NCBI GenBank assembly: GCA_964539385.1
Contig: CAZIJC010000096.1
Span: 1-17,651 of the forward strand
Length of the DNA: 17,651 nt
Direction: 5' to 3'
From: JAUVZF01 sp964539385
Lineage (GTDB): Bacteria > Planctomycetota > Phycisphaerae > FEN-1346
A program made the translations under genes and the position numbers. Under the pieces are notes generated by a model that worked only from the letters and a program-made list of their open reading frames with translations, did not search any database and was not told the origin of the DNA. Shown here piece by piece: positions 7,997 through 15,133 of the stretch; the stretch's first letter is position 1, and every line of letters begins with the position of its first letter.

Positions 7997-8047
7997 CCGA
8001 CATCGGGCCAGCACCCGCGAGAGTACATCGTCCCGCCGGTTCAACTC

Positions 8048-8076
8048 TTGTGGCGGCGTCCGGCGGCTGTTATGAT
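8048..8076 (+). promoter_or_regulatory. Candidate promoter of the DUF2304 unit
   Basis: TTGTGG (8048-8053), 17 nt, TATGAT (8071-8076). The -10 matches 5 of 6 consensus bases and the -35 only 3. It lies in the right place after the terminator at 7962-7996. Confidence 0.5.
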
Positions 8077-8111
8077 AGCGCCGGCCTTGAGGGCCGAGGA
8101 GCGGGTGAAGC

Positions 8112-8183
8112 GTGGCGGACTACCCTAACGGGAAGCCGCCCGAGCCGCCTTTCAACCCGGGGGCGCGGAAAGTTGACTTGTAG
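8112..8183 (+). CDS. Possible 23-residue mini-ORF ahead of the DUF2304 gene
   Basis: A GTG start at 8112 with GAGGAG at 8096-8101 (10-nt spacing) opens a 23-codon frame ending in TAG. It would encode a hydrophilic, Pro-rich peptide beginning MADYPNGKPPEPPF. It lies about 30 nt after the proposed transcription start and 66 nt before the DUF2304 start, so it could be a small protein, a leader peptide or chance. Arguments for it are the ribosome site, the position and a plausible amino-acid mix; against it is its length. Confidence 0.35.
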   Translation: MADYPNGKPPEPPFNPGARKVDL

Positions 8184-8249
8184 GATTATCCTGGCCGTGC
8201 TCGTGGACGCAGTGAAGGCCCCGGTTCGACTCGGAGGGGAGGTGGCCTC

Positions 8250-8657
8250 ATGATGTGGACGCAACGGATCGTGCTGCTGGTCCTGGGGCTGGGGTTCCTG
8301 GCCGTGACGTTGAACCTGATCCGGAAACGCCGTCTGCGCAAAGAGTACGCCGTGCTCTGGGTCGTAACGAGCGCGATGATTCTGTTGTTCGTGCTGTTGC
8401 CGGTCGTGCTGCTTCGCGTGGCGGCGTGGCTGAACCTGGACCACGTCGTCCTGACGCTGCTGATGGTGTTTGTGTTTCTGGCAGCCATCGTGCTGCACCA
8501 TTCGGTGGTGATCTCGCGGCTCTTGGAGCGCGAGAAGGAGGTATCGCAGGAGTTGACGCTGCTGAAGGACGAGTTGGAGAAACTCCGCGAAGAGGTCCGC
8601 CAGCCGCCGCCTCCGCCCGCCGAACCCAAGCCCAGGCCGCCGTCGCTGCAAACGTAG
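8250..8657 (+). CDS. DUF2304-type small membrane protein
   Basis: 135 residues, starting at a double ATG (8250, 8253) behind the strong ribosome site GGAGGGGAGG (8233-8242). Three hydrophobic helices (about 7-24, 36-58 and 65-84) include the EYAVLW segment between helices 1 and 2 and a helix-3 HSVVISRL exit, which fit the DUF2304 family. A charged heptad-like region (90-117) should form a coiled coil, and the tail is Pro-rich (119-131). DUF2304 proteins often sit beside polyprenyl-phosphate glycosyltransferases in envelope polysaccharide loci, but no such gene is here. The biochemical role is not known. The gene stands alone apart from the possible mini-ORF upstream. Confidence 0.8.
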   Translation: MMWTQRIVLLVLGLGFLAVTLNLIRKRRLRKEYAVLWVVTSAMILLFVLLPVVLLRVAAWLNLDHVVLTLLMVFVFLAAIVLHHSVVISRLLEREKEVSQELTLLKDELEKLREEVRQPPPPPAEPKPRPPSLQT

Positions 8658-8670
8658 CCCATTTTCCCAC

Positions 8671-8698
8671 TTGACTTAGAGCACAAACTCGCTATCCT
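8671..8698 (+). promoter_or_regulatory. Candidate promoter of the met operon
   Basis: TTGACT (8671-8676), 16 nt, TATCCT (8693-8698). The predicted start near 8705 lies about 20 nt before the riboswitch P1 helix, as expected. Confidence 0.6.
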
Positions 8699-8723
8699 TA
8701 CCGGTGACAATTGAGTAGTCGTA

Positions 8724-8828
8724 CCTTATCCAGAGTGGCTGAGGGACGGGCCCGATGACGCCACAGCAACCGAGTCGCCACGGCGACTGCTGGTGCTAAT
8801 TCCCGCCCCGTGTCGGGGAAAGATGAGG
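8724..8828 (+). ncRNA. SAM-I (S-box) riboswitch aptamer
   Basis: The conserved S-box landmarks occur in order: P1 left strand CCTTATC (8724-8730), the CAGAG to GAGGGA region, GGGCCCGATGA, CAGCAACC, a P3 hairpin (GTCGCC with GGCGAC), GGTGCTAATTCC, a P4 hairpin (CCCCG with CGGGG) and AAAGATGAGG, which closes P1 (8822-8828). It binds S-adenosylmethionine and lies upstream of metY-metX-metW, exactly the pathway this class normally controls. High SAM should close P1 and favour the downstream terminator. Confidence 0.95.
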
Positions 8829-8852
8829 AGAGAGCCGGCGCTTTCTCAGGGC

Positions 8853-8886
8853 AAGCCTCTTCTTGTCGGAAGAGGCTTCTTGTTTA
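8853..8886 (+). terminator. Riboswitch expression-platform terminator
   Basis: A perfect 10-bp stem (AAGCCTCTTC, loop TTGTCG, GAAGAGGCTT) is followed by the T-rich tail CTTGTTTA. It lies 24 nt after the aptamer. The P1 right strand GAGGAG (8825-8830) can pair, with one wobble, to CTCTTC inside the left arm of this stem, a plausible antiterminator. A second competing hairpin (8828-8847) is also possible. Confidence 0.8.
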
Positions 8887-9037
8887 CCGGTTTCTTCCGT
8901 CTGACCAAGCCCGTCATCAAGCCCGTAACCCGAGCCCGCCGCAGGAGCGTGGGGCACATGACGGGTCAACGGACCACGCAAGAGCCCGAAAAGCAACGCC
9001 GCGCCTGCGGCCGCCATCCCAAACGAAAGGATCACGC

Positions 9038-10321
9038 ATGACGGAGCCGACCTTCGATGGATTCGACACTCGGGCCCTTCACGCCGGCCATACACCCGAC
9101 GCCGAGACCGCGGCGCGCGCCGTGCCCATCTACCAGACCACCAGTTACGTGTTCCAGGACACGGCCCATGCCGCGCGGCTGTTTGCGCTTGAAGAGTTCG
9201 GCAACATCTACACTCGCATCATGAATCCGACGACCGGCGTCCTGGAGCAGCGCGTGGCGGCACTGGAGGGCGGCGTGGCGGGGCTCGCCTTCGCGAGCGG
9301 CATGGGTGCCATCTCGTCCGCCATCCTCACGCTCTGTCGGCAGGGCGACGAGATCGTCTCGACCACGCGCCTCTACGGCGGCACGGTCACGCTCTTCACC
9401 GCCACGCTGCCGCGAATGGGCATCCACGTCACGTTCGTGGACAGCGACGAGCCCGACGACTTTGCCGCCGCCATCACCGGCAAGACCAAACTCGTCTACC
9501 TCGAAACGATCGGCAACCCGAGACTGACCGTGCCGGACTTGGCGGGCATCGCCGAGGCGGCCCACGCCGCAGGCGTCCCCGTCATGGTCGATAACACGGC
9601 GGCCTCGCCCGCCCTGTGCCGGCCCATCGAGCACGGGTGCGACATCGTCGTCCACAGCCTCACGAAGTACCTGGGCGGTCACGGGAACTCGATCGGCGGC
9701 GTGTTGACTGACAGTGGCAGGTTTCCGTGGGACGGCGGCCGGTTTCCCGACTTCGTCGAGCCCGACGCCAGTTACCACGGCCTGCAGTTTCTCAAGACCT
9801 TCGGCGAACTGACCTTTGCCGTGCGGACGCGCGTCCGGATGCTCCGCGACCTGGGCGCGTGCCTCAGCCCGTTCAACGCCTTCCTCGTCATCCAGGGCAT
9901 CGAGACACTGTCGCTGCGGATGGCACGGCACTGCGAGAACGCCCTGGCCGTAGCCAAGTTCCTCGCCGACCACGACAAGGTCACGTGGGTGCTGTATCCG
10001 GAGTTGGAGGACCATCCGTCGTACGAGCGTGCCAAGACGTACCTGCCCGACGGTGCGAGCGGCCTCGTGGGTTTCGGCGTCAAGGGCGGCGCCGAGGCCG
10101 GGAAGACGTTCATCGAGAGTTTGAACCTGTTCAGCCACTTGGCGAACATCGGCGACGCACGTAGCCTGGCCATCCACCCGGCTTCGACGACGCACCAACA
10201 ACTGTCGCGGGAAGAACAACTTCAGGCCGGCGTCACGCCCGACTTCGTGCGCCTCTCGATCGGCTTGGAGACCATCGACGACATCCTCGCCGACCTCGAC
10301 CAGGCCCTAACGAGCGTTTGA
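9038..10321 (+). CDS. metY: O-acetylhomoserine sulfhydrylase
   Basis: A PLP enzyme of the Cys/Met-metabolism family that makes L-homocysteine from O-acetylhomoserine and sulfide in the cytoplasm. At 427 residues it has the usual MetY length. The N-terminal FDTRALHAG and the IYQTTSYVF segment are typical. Tyr58 and Arg60 (YTRIMNPT) are the phosphate-binding residues that reach into the neighbouring subunit. The Schiff-base lysine is Lys210 in SLTKYLGGHG. The C-terminal SHLANIGDARSL and the LSIGLE segment also fit. The start is the ATG at 9038 with GAAAGGA at 9025-9031; a longer upstream frame runs through the riboswitch and is rejected. First gene of the SAM-riboswitch operon, 42 nt ahead of metX. 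Related lyases (MetZ, cystathionine gamma-synthase) are less likely given the length and the metX partner. Confidence 0.95.
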   Translation: MTEPTFDGFDTRALHAGHTPDAETAARAVPIYQTTSYVFQDTAHAARLFALEEFGNIYTRIMNPTTGVLEQRVAALEGGVAGLAFASGMGAISSAILTLCRQGDEIVSTTRLYGGTVTLFTATLPRMGIHVTFVDSDEPDDFAAAITGKTKLVYLETIGNPRLTVPDLAGIAEAAHAAGVPVMVDNTAASPALCRPIEHGCDIVVHSLTKYLGGHGNSIGGVLTDSGRFPWDGGRFPDFVEPDASYHGLQFLKTFGELTFAVRTRVRMLRDLGACLSPFNAFLVIQGIETLSLRMARHCENALAVAKFLADHDKVTWVLYPELEDHPSYERAKTYLPDGASGLVGFGVKGGAEAGKTFIESLNLFSHLANIGDARSLAIHPASTTHQQLSREEQLQAGVTPDFVRLSIGLETIDDILADLDQALTSV

Positions 10322-10363
10322 TGACTAGCCGCGAGCGTTAGCAAGCGGAGGTACGACTACGCC

Positions 10364-11578
10364 ATGTCCATCGACGACGCCGTTCCCATTTCGCAAGGCA
10401 GCCGCCTCGGCGGGCCCGGGAGCGTCGGCTTGGTCGAGACCCGGACCTTCACCTTTGCCGAGCCGCCCGACGAGATGGAACTGGAGTGCGGCCGCCCGCT
10501 CGGCCCTATCACCCTTGCCTACGAGACGTACGGCGACCTGACGCCCAAGCGCGACAACGCCGTCCTCATCCTGCACGCCCTCTCCGGCGACGCCCACGCC
10601 GCCGGGTGGCACTCGGCGGACGATAAGAAGCCCGGCTGGTGGGACCTCTACATCGGCCCCGGCAAGGCCATCGACACGACGCGGTACTTCGTCGTTTGCT
10701 CGAACGTCATTGGCGGATGCAAAGGCTCGACCGGCCCCTCCAGCATCCACCCCGCCACCGGCAAGCCCTACGGCCTGGAGTTCCCGATGGTCACCATCAG
10801 CGACATGGTCCGGGCCCAGCGGCGCCTGGCCGACCACCTCGGCATCGAGCGGTGGCTGTCGATGACGGGCGGCAGCATGGGCGGGTTCCAGGTCCTGGAA
10901 TGGGCCGTCCGGTATCCCGAACGGGTGGCGTCGGCGATTCCGGTCGCGACGAGCGCCCGCCTCGGCGCCCAGGCCATCGCCTTCGATGAGGTCGGCCGCC
11001 AGGCCATCATGGCCGACCCGAACTTCCGCGTCGGCGACTACTACGGCGGCCCCGCGCCGACGGCCGGCCTGGCGCTGGCGCGGATGATCGCCCACATCAC
11101 GTACCTGTCGGACGAGCAGATGCACGCCAAGTTCGGCCGCCGCCTTCAGGACCAGGACCGTCTCGCGTACGACTTCAAGACCGAGTTCCAAGTCGAGTCG
11201 TATCTGAAGTACCAGGGCGACGCCTTCGTCGGCCGATTCGATGCCAACTCCTACCTCTACATCTCGAAGGCGACGGACTACTTCGACCTGCCCGAGCGTC
11301 ACGGCTCGCTGGTGCAGGCCTTCGAGAACGTCGAGGCCGAGTTCCTGGTCATCTCGACCTCCAGCGACTGGCTCTTTCCGACGTCCGAGTCAAAGGCCAT
11401 CGTCAAGGCCCTGCAGGCGAACGGCATCCCGACGACGTTCGTGGAACTCGACAGCCCGTACGGCCACGATGCGTTCTTCTTGCCGAACGAGGACCTTGCG
11501 GCCACCATCGCGGGGTTCCTCGAGAACGTCGAGCGGCGTGTCCGCCAAGGCGCTGCACCAGGAGGGCGCCCCCGTTGA
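10364..11578 (+). CDS. metX: Homoserine O-acetyltransferase
   Basis: An alpha/beta-hydrolase-fold acyltransferase that activates L-homoserine with acetyl-CoA (succinyl-CoA in some family members), supplying the substrate of MetY. 404 residues. The catalytic triad is visible: Ser171 in GGSMGGF, Asp335 in SSDWLFP and His368 in YGHDAF. Other family signatures are ILHALSGDAH, the SNVIGGCKGSTGP segment and FPMVTISDM. The ribosome site GGAGG (10347-10351) is 12 nt from the ATG, a little far. The short gap after metY holds a small CCGC...GCGG hairpin (10329-10348). The stop overlaps the TTG start of metW. Acetyl- rather than succinyl-specificity is inferred from the MetY partner and cannot be read directly. 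Confidence 0.96.
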   Translation: MSIDDAVPISQGSRLGGPGSVGLVETRTFTFAEPPDEMELECGRPLGPITLAYETYGDLTPKRDNAVLILHALSGDAHAAGWHSADDKKPGWWDLYIGPGKAIDTTRYFVVCSNVIGGCKGSTGPSSIHPATGKPYGLEFPMVTISDMVRAQRRLADHLGIERWLSMTGGSMGGFQVLEWAVRYPERVASAIPVATSARLGAQAIAFDEVGRQAIMADPNFRVGDYYGGPAPTAGLALARMIAHITYLSDEQMHAKFGRRLQDQDRLAYDFKTEFQVESYLKYQGDAFVGRFDANSYLYISKATDYFDLPERHGSLVQAFENVEAEFLVISTSSDWLFPTSESKAIVKALQANGIPTTFVELDSPYGHDAFFLPNEDLAATIAGFLENVERRVRQGAAPGGRPR

Positions 11579-12228
11579 CCGACCCCGCACACGATCGACC
11601 GGCCAAACTGCGGCTCGATTACGAACTTATCGAATCGCTCATCCCCGCCGGGGCGAGGGTCCTTGACCTCGGCTGCGGCGACGGGCGCCTCCTCGATGAC
11701 CTCATCCACCGTAAGGGATGCGTGGGGCGCGGCATCGACATCGACGAAAGGTCGGTCCTGGAATGTGTGAAGCGCGGCGTGCCCGTCTACCACGGCCGCA
11801 TGCTCGAAGGGATGGGGTTCTGCCCGGACGGGCACTTCGACGTGGCGATCCTGTCGCAGACGCTCCAACAGACGGCCAACCCGCCCGCCGTCATCCACGA
11901 GATGCTCCGCGTGGCCGGCCGGGCCATCGTCAGTTTCCCCAACTTCGGCCACTGGCACGTGCGGCTAAGGCTGCTCCTGGGCGGCCGCATGCCGCGCACC
12001 GACGCCCTCCCGTACCACTGGTACGACACGCCCAACGTCCACCTGTGCAGTGTGAAGGACTTCCGTGAGTTCTGCCGGCGCGAGAACCTGTGCAAGACGC
12101 ATGGCATCTATCTGACGCCCGGCTACCGGCGGATCGGCCCTCGGCTGGCCAACTGGCGCGCCGGCCTGGCCATCTTCCAGATCCGCCGCTGCGACGGACC
12201 GTGCACGTGGGAGGGGCAGGGGGTGTAA
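11575..12228 (+). CDS. metW: Methionine biosynthesis protein MetW
   Basis: A class I methyltransferase-fold protein that accompanies MetX in many bacteria and is thought to support homoserine acyltransferase activity; its exact chemistry is unsettled. 217 residues, near the usual 200. SAM-binding motif I, VLDLGCGDGRLL, is at 29-40. The family pattern continues with FDVAILSQTLQQT, MLRVAGRAIVSFPNFGHW and the YHWYDTPNVHLCS segment. The start is TTG at 11575, supported by AGGAGGG at 11560-11566 with 8-nt spacing. TTG shares bases with the metX stop TGA (11576-11578), implying translational coupling and matched levels of MetX and MetW. Last gene of the operon. Confidence 0.93.
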   Translation: MTDPAHDRPAKLRLDYELIESLIPAGARVLDLGCGDGRLLDDLIHRKGCVGRGIDIDERSVLECVKRGVPVYHGRMLEGMGFCPDGHFDVAILSQTLQQTANPPAVIHEMLRVAGRAIVSFPNFGHWHVRLRLLLGGRMPRTDALPYHWYDTPNVHLCSVKDFREFCRRENLCKTHGIYLTPGYRRIGPRLANWRAGLAIFQIRRCDGPCTWEGQGV

Positions 12229-12254
12229 GCCGTCGGACATGAATCGTGCGCGGT

Positions 12255-12308
12255 GGGTGCCACCGCGTCTGCACATGGGCACTGGCGGACGAGCCGCCAG
12301 TGGCACCC
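12255..12308. repeat. Composite inverted repeat between metW and tRNA-His
   Basis: The outer arms GGGTGCCAC (12255-12263) and GTGGCACCC (12300-12308) are exact reverse complements. Inside is a 9-bp hairpin, CACTGGCGG (12280-12288) with CCGCCAGTG (12294-12302). The right inner and outer arms overlap, so two folds compete. There is no T tract. It resembles a dispersed repeat of the REP type and may also help end both metW and tRNA-His transcripts. Confidence 0.65.
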
Positions 12309-12326
12309 GGCGCAGGCGCAAGAAGA

Positions 12327-12404
12327 TGGGGTGAGCGAGGGGATTTGAACCCCCGACCCCCTGGACCACAACCAGGTGCTCTAACCAACTGAGCTACGCT
12401 CACC
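12327..12404 (-). tRNA. tRNA-His (anticodon GTG)
   Basis: The minus strand folds as a full cloverleaf: G-1 plus acceptor GTGAGCG, D arm AGCTCAGTTGGTTAGAGC, anticodon stem CCTGG/CCAGG with loop TTGTGGT (GTG at 12367-12369), T arm GGGGGTTCAAATCCCC, and acceptor CGCTCAC with C73. The extra 5' G-1 paired to C73 is the tRNA-His identity element. CCA is encoded (12327-12329). Confidence 0.97.
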
Positions 12405-12433
12405 GTCCCGGAGCCGCCCACACCAGGCGCCGT

Positions 12434-12462
12434 ATTATGACGTCCCTGCAAGTTCCCGTCAA
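12434..12462 (-). promoter_or_regulatory. Promoter of tRNA-His
   Basis: On the minus strand, TTGACG (12457-12462), 17 nt, CATAAT (12434-12439), each 5 of 6 to consensus. The predicted start lies about 23 nt before the mature tRNA 5' end. Confidence 0.75.
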
Positions 12463-12622
12463 GGCTACGTGCCCAAAGAGCCATTTGCGTTGTCGTCGTT
12501 TTGGGTTGGGTGCGATTTCGGCCGCGACCGTGAGCGCCCTTCCTCTTTGAGCGTGGCAACGCGACGACATGCGGTCCGCCACGAAGCCTGCGATCGGGGT
12601 GGGTTTTGGGCGCGTCAAAGCA

Positions 12623-12628
12623 TATAAT
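12623..12628 (+). promoter_or_regulatory. Candidate -10 box of the thioredoxin-like gene
   Basis: A perfect TATAAT 49 nt before the ATG at 12677. No convincing -35 box stands at 16-18 nt, so it may need an activator or may be chance. Confidence 0.45.
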
Positions 12629-12676
12629 GGATGACTGAAAAGAGGCGTCGGACCGTTACGGGAAGGGAGCCTGCCG

Positions 12677-13885
12677 ATGCAAACGCGCGTTATCGCTTGG
12701 TTTGCCGTTTGGGTGATGGTCGCCGGCCTTGCCAGCCAAGTGTCCGCCGAACTGTCGGTCGGCGGCAAGGCGCCTGAGATCATGGCGTCGGCCTGGCTGA
12801 ACTCGCCACCGCTGTCGTTGGCGAAACTTCGCGGCCGCATCGTCGTCGTCGAGTTCTGGGCCACGTGGTGTCCGCCGTGCCGGACGACCATCCCGCACCT
12901 CATCAAACTGCACAGGCAGTACGGGCCGAAAGGCGTCGTCATCTGCAGCCTGACGGGCGAGGCCAAATCCAAGGTCGAGAACTTCGCCAGGGATATGGGC
13001 ATGATCTACCCGGTGGGGTGCGGCAGTTCGTCGGGCGGCGTGTACGGGGTGCGCGGCATTCCGCACGCGTTCATCGTGGACCCGAGCGGCACGATCGCGT
13101 GGCACGGGCATCCGGCCGGCGGTCTGGATGCGGCCATTGAGAAGCAACTCAAGGCCACGCCGCCGTCGCTCATGTCGCCGAAGGCGAAGGCAGCCGCGGG
13201 CACGCTGCTTGAGAAGGTCGAAGCCCTCGTCAAGAAGGAGCAGTACGCCGTGGCCTCGGCCATGCTCGCCAAACTCAAAGGGGCTGAAGAGGATCCCGAA
13301 ATCGCCGGTCGCGTCGCCCGGCTCCGGACCATTCTGGCCGCCCGGGCCGAGGAAGCCTTGAAGGACGCCCTGAAGCAGATCGAGGCCAAACAGTACTACC
13401 AGGCGAACCTCACGCTCGGGCAGGCTCTGTCGATGGCCGCCGGTACACCCCACGGCGTCGAGGCGAGGAAGCGGCTCCAGGAACTTCTGAAAGACGACGA
13501 CGCACGGGCCGCCGTCGAGAAGGGCAAACACGAGAAAGAGGTGGCCGACCTGCTGGCCGAACTCGATAAGGCCGCCGCCACGAAAACCCCCGCCGCCATG
13601 CTCGAGGCCTACGACGACCTGGCCAAGCGCTTCCCCGGAACGAAGGCCGGGCAGGCCGCCGCCCAGAACGCCAAAGCCATGCGGGCCGACAAGGACCTCG
13701 TGGCCAAGATGGCGGGCGCCACCGCCGAAAAGGACTGCAAGGGATGGCTCTCGATGGCACGGAACTTCATCAAGGCCGGCATGACCGGCAAGGCCAAACC
13801 CTACCTCGAAAAGGTGATCGCCAAGTACCCCAACACCGGCTTCGCCAAAGAGGCCGGGGAGATGCTCGCCGAGATGAAAAAATGA
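12677..13885 (+). CDS. Exported TlpA-like thioredoxin with C-terminal helical repeats
   Basis: 402 residues, ATG behind AAGGGAG (12663-12669). A signal peptide (cleavage after VSA, residue 24) exports it. The TlpA/redoxin-like domain (about 27-150) has the active-site pair Cys65 and Cys68 in WATWCPPC and the cis-Pro at 129 (GIPHAF), so a membrane- or periplasm-side thiol-disulfide role is expected. The rest (150-402) is all-helical and Lys/Ala/Glu-rich. It carries two FPGTKAGQAA or YPNTGFAKEA motifs typical of TPR-like repeats, perhaps for partner binding. The partner gene may be the convergent CxxxxCH protein: TlpA-type proteins often serve cytochrome c maturation, though that link is inference. 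Not a classical ResA or TlpA, given the long tail. Confidence 0.88.
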   Translation: MQTRVIAWFAVWVMVAGLASQVSAELSVGGKAPEIMASAWLNSPPLSLAKLRGRIVVVEFWATWCPPCRTTIPHLIKLHRQYGPKGVVICSLTGEAKSKVENFARDMGMIYPVGCGSSSGGVYGVRGIPHAFIVDPSGTIAWHGHPAGGLDAAIEKQLKATPPSLMSPKAKAAAGTLLEKVEALVKKEQYAVASAMLAKLKGAEEDPEIAGRVARLRTILAARAEEALKDALKQIEAKQYYQANLTLGQALSMAAGTPHGVEARKRLQELLKDDDARAAVEKGKHEKEVADLLAELDKAAATKTPAAMLEAYDDLAKRFPGTKAGQAAAQNAKAMRADKDLVAKMAGATAEKDCKGWLSMARNFIKAGMTGKAKPYLEKVIAKYPNTGFAKEAGEMLAEMKK

Positions 13886-13958
13886 GACGGGGCGCCGACG
13901 ACGCGCCCGCTCGACCAGAGCGGCACGCGTGGCCGGCGCACTGCGCCCGGTGCATGCA

Positions 13959-13989
13959 GAAGGCCGGCGTGCTGAGGTCACCGGCCTTC
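13959..13989. terminator. Bidirectional hairpin between convergent genes
   Basis: A perfect 9-bp stem (GAAGGCCGG, 13-nt loop, CCGGCCTTC) lies midway between the convergent stops at 13885 and 14034. There is no T tract on either strand, so it is only a candidate terminator for both genes. Confidence 0.45.
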
Positions 13990-14033
13990 CGTCTCCCTCA
14001 TCGCTCTCGCGATAGTCGGTTATCGTGCCGGGG

Positions 14034-14777
14034 TTACTTCTTCCACATCTTCTCGATGTCGGTCATGACCGTGTCGATGTAAGCGACAATGCGGATAAAC
14101 ACAGGGTCCGATGTGCCGCGGATGGCCTGTTCCGGATGCCCGGCCTCAGCCCCCTTGAGCGGCTTCTGAAGCAACGTGCTCTCTTTGGGCTTCTCGCGGT
14201 CCATGTACTTGTAGACGGCCCGGAAGTTCTGGGCGACCGACTTGCGACTGACCGGCCCTTGGAGATCCAGGGCCCACTTGGCCTTGGGGTTCCCGCCGCC
14301 GTGGCACTTGGGCGACGCGCACCGCGTTTTCATCATCCCCTGGATCGGCCGGAAGTTGCGGACAACCTGCTCGCCCTCCGCCTTGTAGACGGCCTCGGCC
14401 TCGGCGTCGGAGAGGGTGGTCTTGGCGGGGGGGGCCACGGGCGTCTCACCGCCGGTCCCACCGGTGGGCTCAACGGCAAGTTCGGCGCCGCTCAGTGCGA
14501 AGATCAGGTACTTCGGCCGCAGATCGTCCGGCGCTTTCTTGTACGCCTCGACGGCATGGGTCATCGCCTCGTTCTTCAGGTCCTTCCGGTAACATTCCCT
14601 GGCCAGGGCGATGATCTGGTCGGCCGTGCTCTTCTCGGTGAGTTTCTTGACCTCGTTATCGTACCACGCGCGTGCGGCGGCCAAGTTGCCCGCCTGGCCC
14701 GTCGCCGCCACCGCCAGGCCCAGAAGACCCAGCACCCCCAGCAGCATCGCCACCATCATCTGCCGTCTGCGACTCAT
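14034..14777 (-). CDS. Exported protein with CxxxxCH haem-like motif
   Basis: 247 residues, ATG at 14777 behind AAAGGGG (14785-14791). A signal peptide (SRRRQMM, hydrophobic 8-25, cleavage near 29) exports it. Residues 31-85 form a helical, TPR-like segment (ARAWYDNEVKKL, AVEAYKKAP); a Pro/Gly linker follows (about 104-118). The C-terminal part holds Cys153, Cys158 and His159 (RCASPKCHGG), a CxxxxCH spacing instead of the usual CxxCH. A downstream Met-rich helical end resembles the CHG-type haem proteins common in planctomycetes. Covalent haem is plausible but unproven; a metal-binding or disulfide pair is the alternative. Convergent with the thioredoxin-like gene. Confidence 0.75.
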   Translation of the reverse strand: MSRRRQMMVAMLLGVLGLLGLAVAATGQAGNLAAARAWYDNEVKKLTEKSTADQIIALARECYRKDLKNEAMTHAVEAYKKAPDDLRPKYLIFALSGAELAVEPTGGTGGETPVAPPAKTTLSDAEAEAVYKAEGEQVVRNFRPIQGMMKTRCASPKCHGGGNPKAKWALDLQGPVSRKSVAQNFRAVYKYMDREKPKESTLLQKPLKGAEAGHPEQAIRGTSDPVFIRIVAYIDTVMTDIEKMWKK

Positions 14778-14811
14778 GCGCCTACCCCTTTCGCTCTGCC
14801 TATCTGCCTAA

Positions 14812-14840
14812 ACCCTACCACCGAGCCGGCGGTCCTGCAA
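14812..14840 (-). promoter_or_regulatory. Weak candidate promoter of the CxxxxCH gene
   Basis: On the minus strand, TTGCAG (14835-14840), 17 nt, TAGGGT (14812-14817). The spacing is ideal but the -10 is poor. Confidence 0.25.
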
Positions 14841-14915
14841 GCCAAATCGCGGCAGCCGTATCCACACGGGTGTGGCAACGATTTCTGGCATGGGACGATT
14901 CCCTGCGGCTTGGTC

Positions 14916-14990
14916 GTAGCGCCGGGGTTTATCCCCGGCGCATCCCGGCCAGCGCCCCCAACGGCCGCCGGGCATAAAGCCCGGCGCTAC
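14916..14990. repeat. REP doublet (BIME-like) inverted repeat
   Basis: Two head-to-head palindromic units: CGCCGGGG-TTTAT-CCCCGGCG (14920-14940) and GCCGGGC-ATAAA-GCCCGGC (14967-14985). The whole is bounded by exact inverted ends GTAGCGCC (14916-14923) and GGCGCTAC (14983-14990). This is the layout of bacterial interspersed mosaic elements. The surrounding gap (14778-15133) holds no gene that I can support. Confidence 0.75.
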
Positions 14991-15079
14991 AACCGGCTGC
15001 GCTCGCCGGAAAAACTTGCCACGCCCTGCCACACGATGCCTGGCGTGCGTGGGCCCGGCGGTGCACCGGCGAAAACCGT

Positions 15080-15108
15080 TTGACTTGCCGAGGGCTTCTC
15101 CGTAGGGT
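15080..15108 (+). promoter_or_regulatory. Candidate promoter of trpF
   Basis: TTGACT (15080-15085), 17 nt, TAGGGT (15103-15108). Good -35 and spacing, poor -10. It would give a short leader before the GTG at 15134. Confidence 0.35.
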
Positions 15109-15133
15109 ATCGCCTTTTGGTGAGGGTAAGCGT

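Noticed and set aside
7927..8253. 108-codon plus-strand frame before the DUF2304 gene
   Set aside because: It reads straight through the terminator hairpin and overlaps the DUF2304 ribosome site; no protein features.
8810..9037. N-terminal extension of metY by 76 codons
   Set aside because: It would translate the riboswitch P1 end and the terminator hairpin; the ATG at 9038 gives normal MetY length and has a ribosome site.
15080..15133. Earlier ATG start for trpF
   Set aside because: It adds 18 residues before the first catalytic strand, covers the candidate promoter and has no ribosome site.
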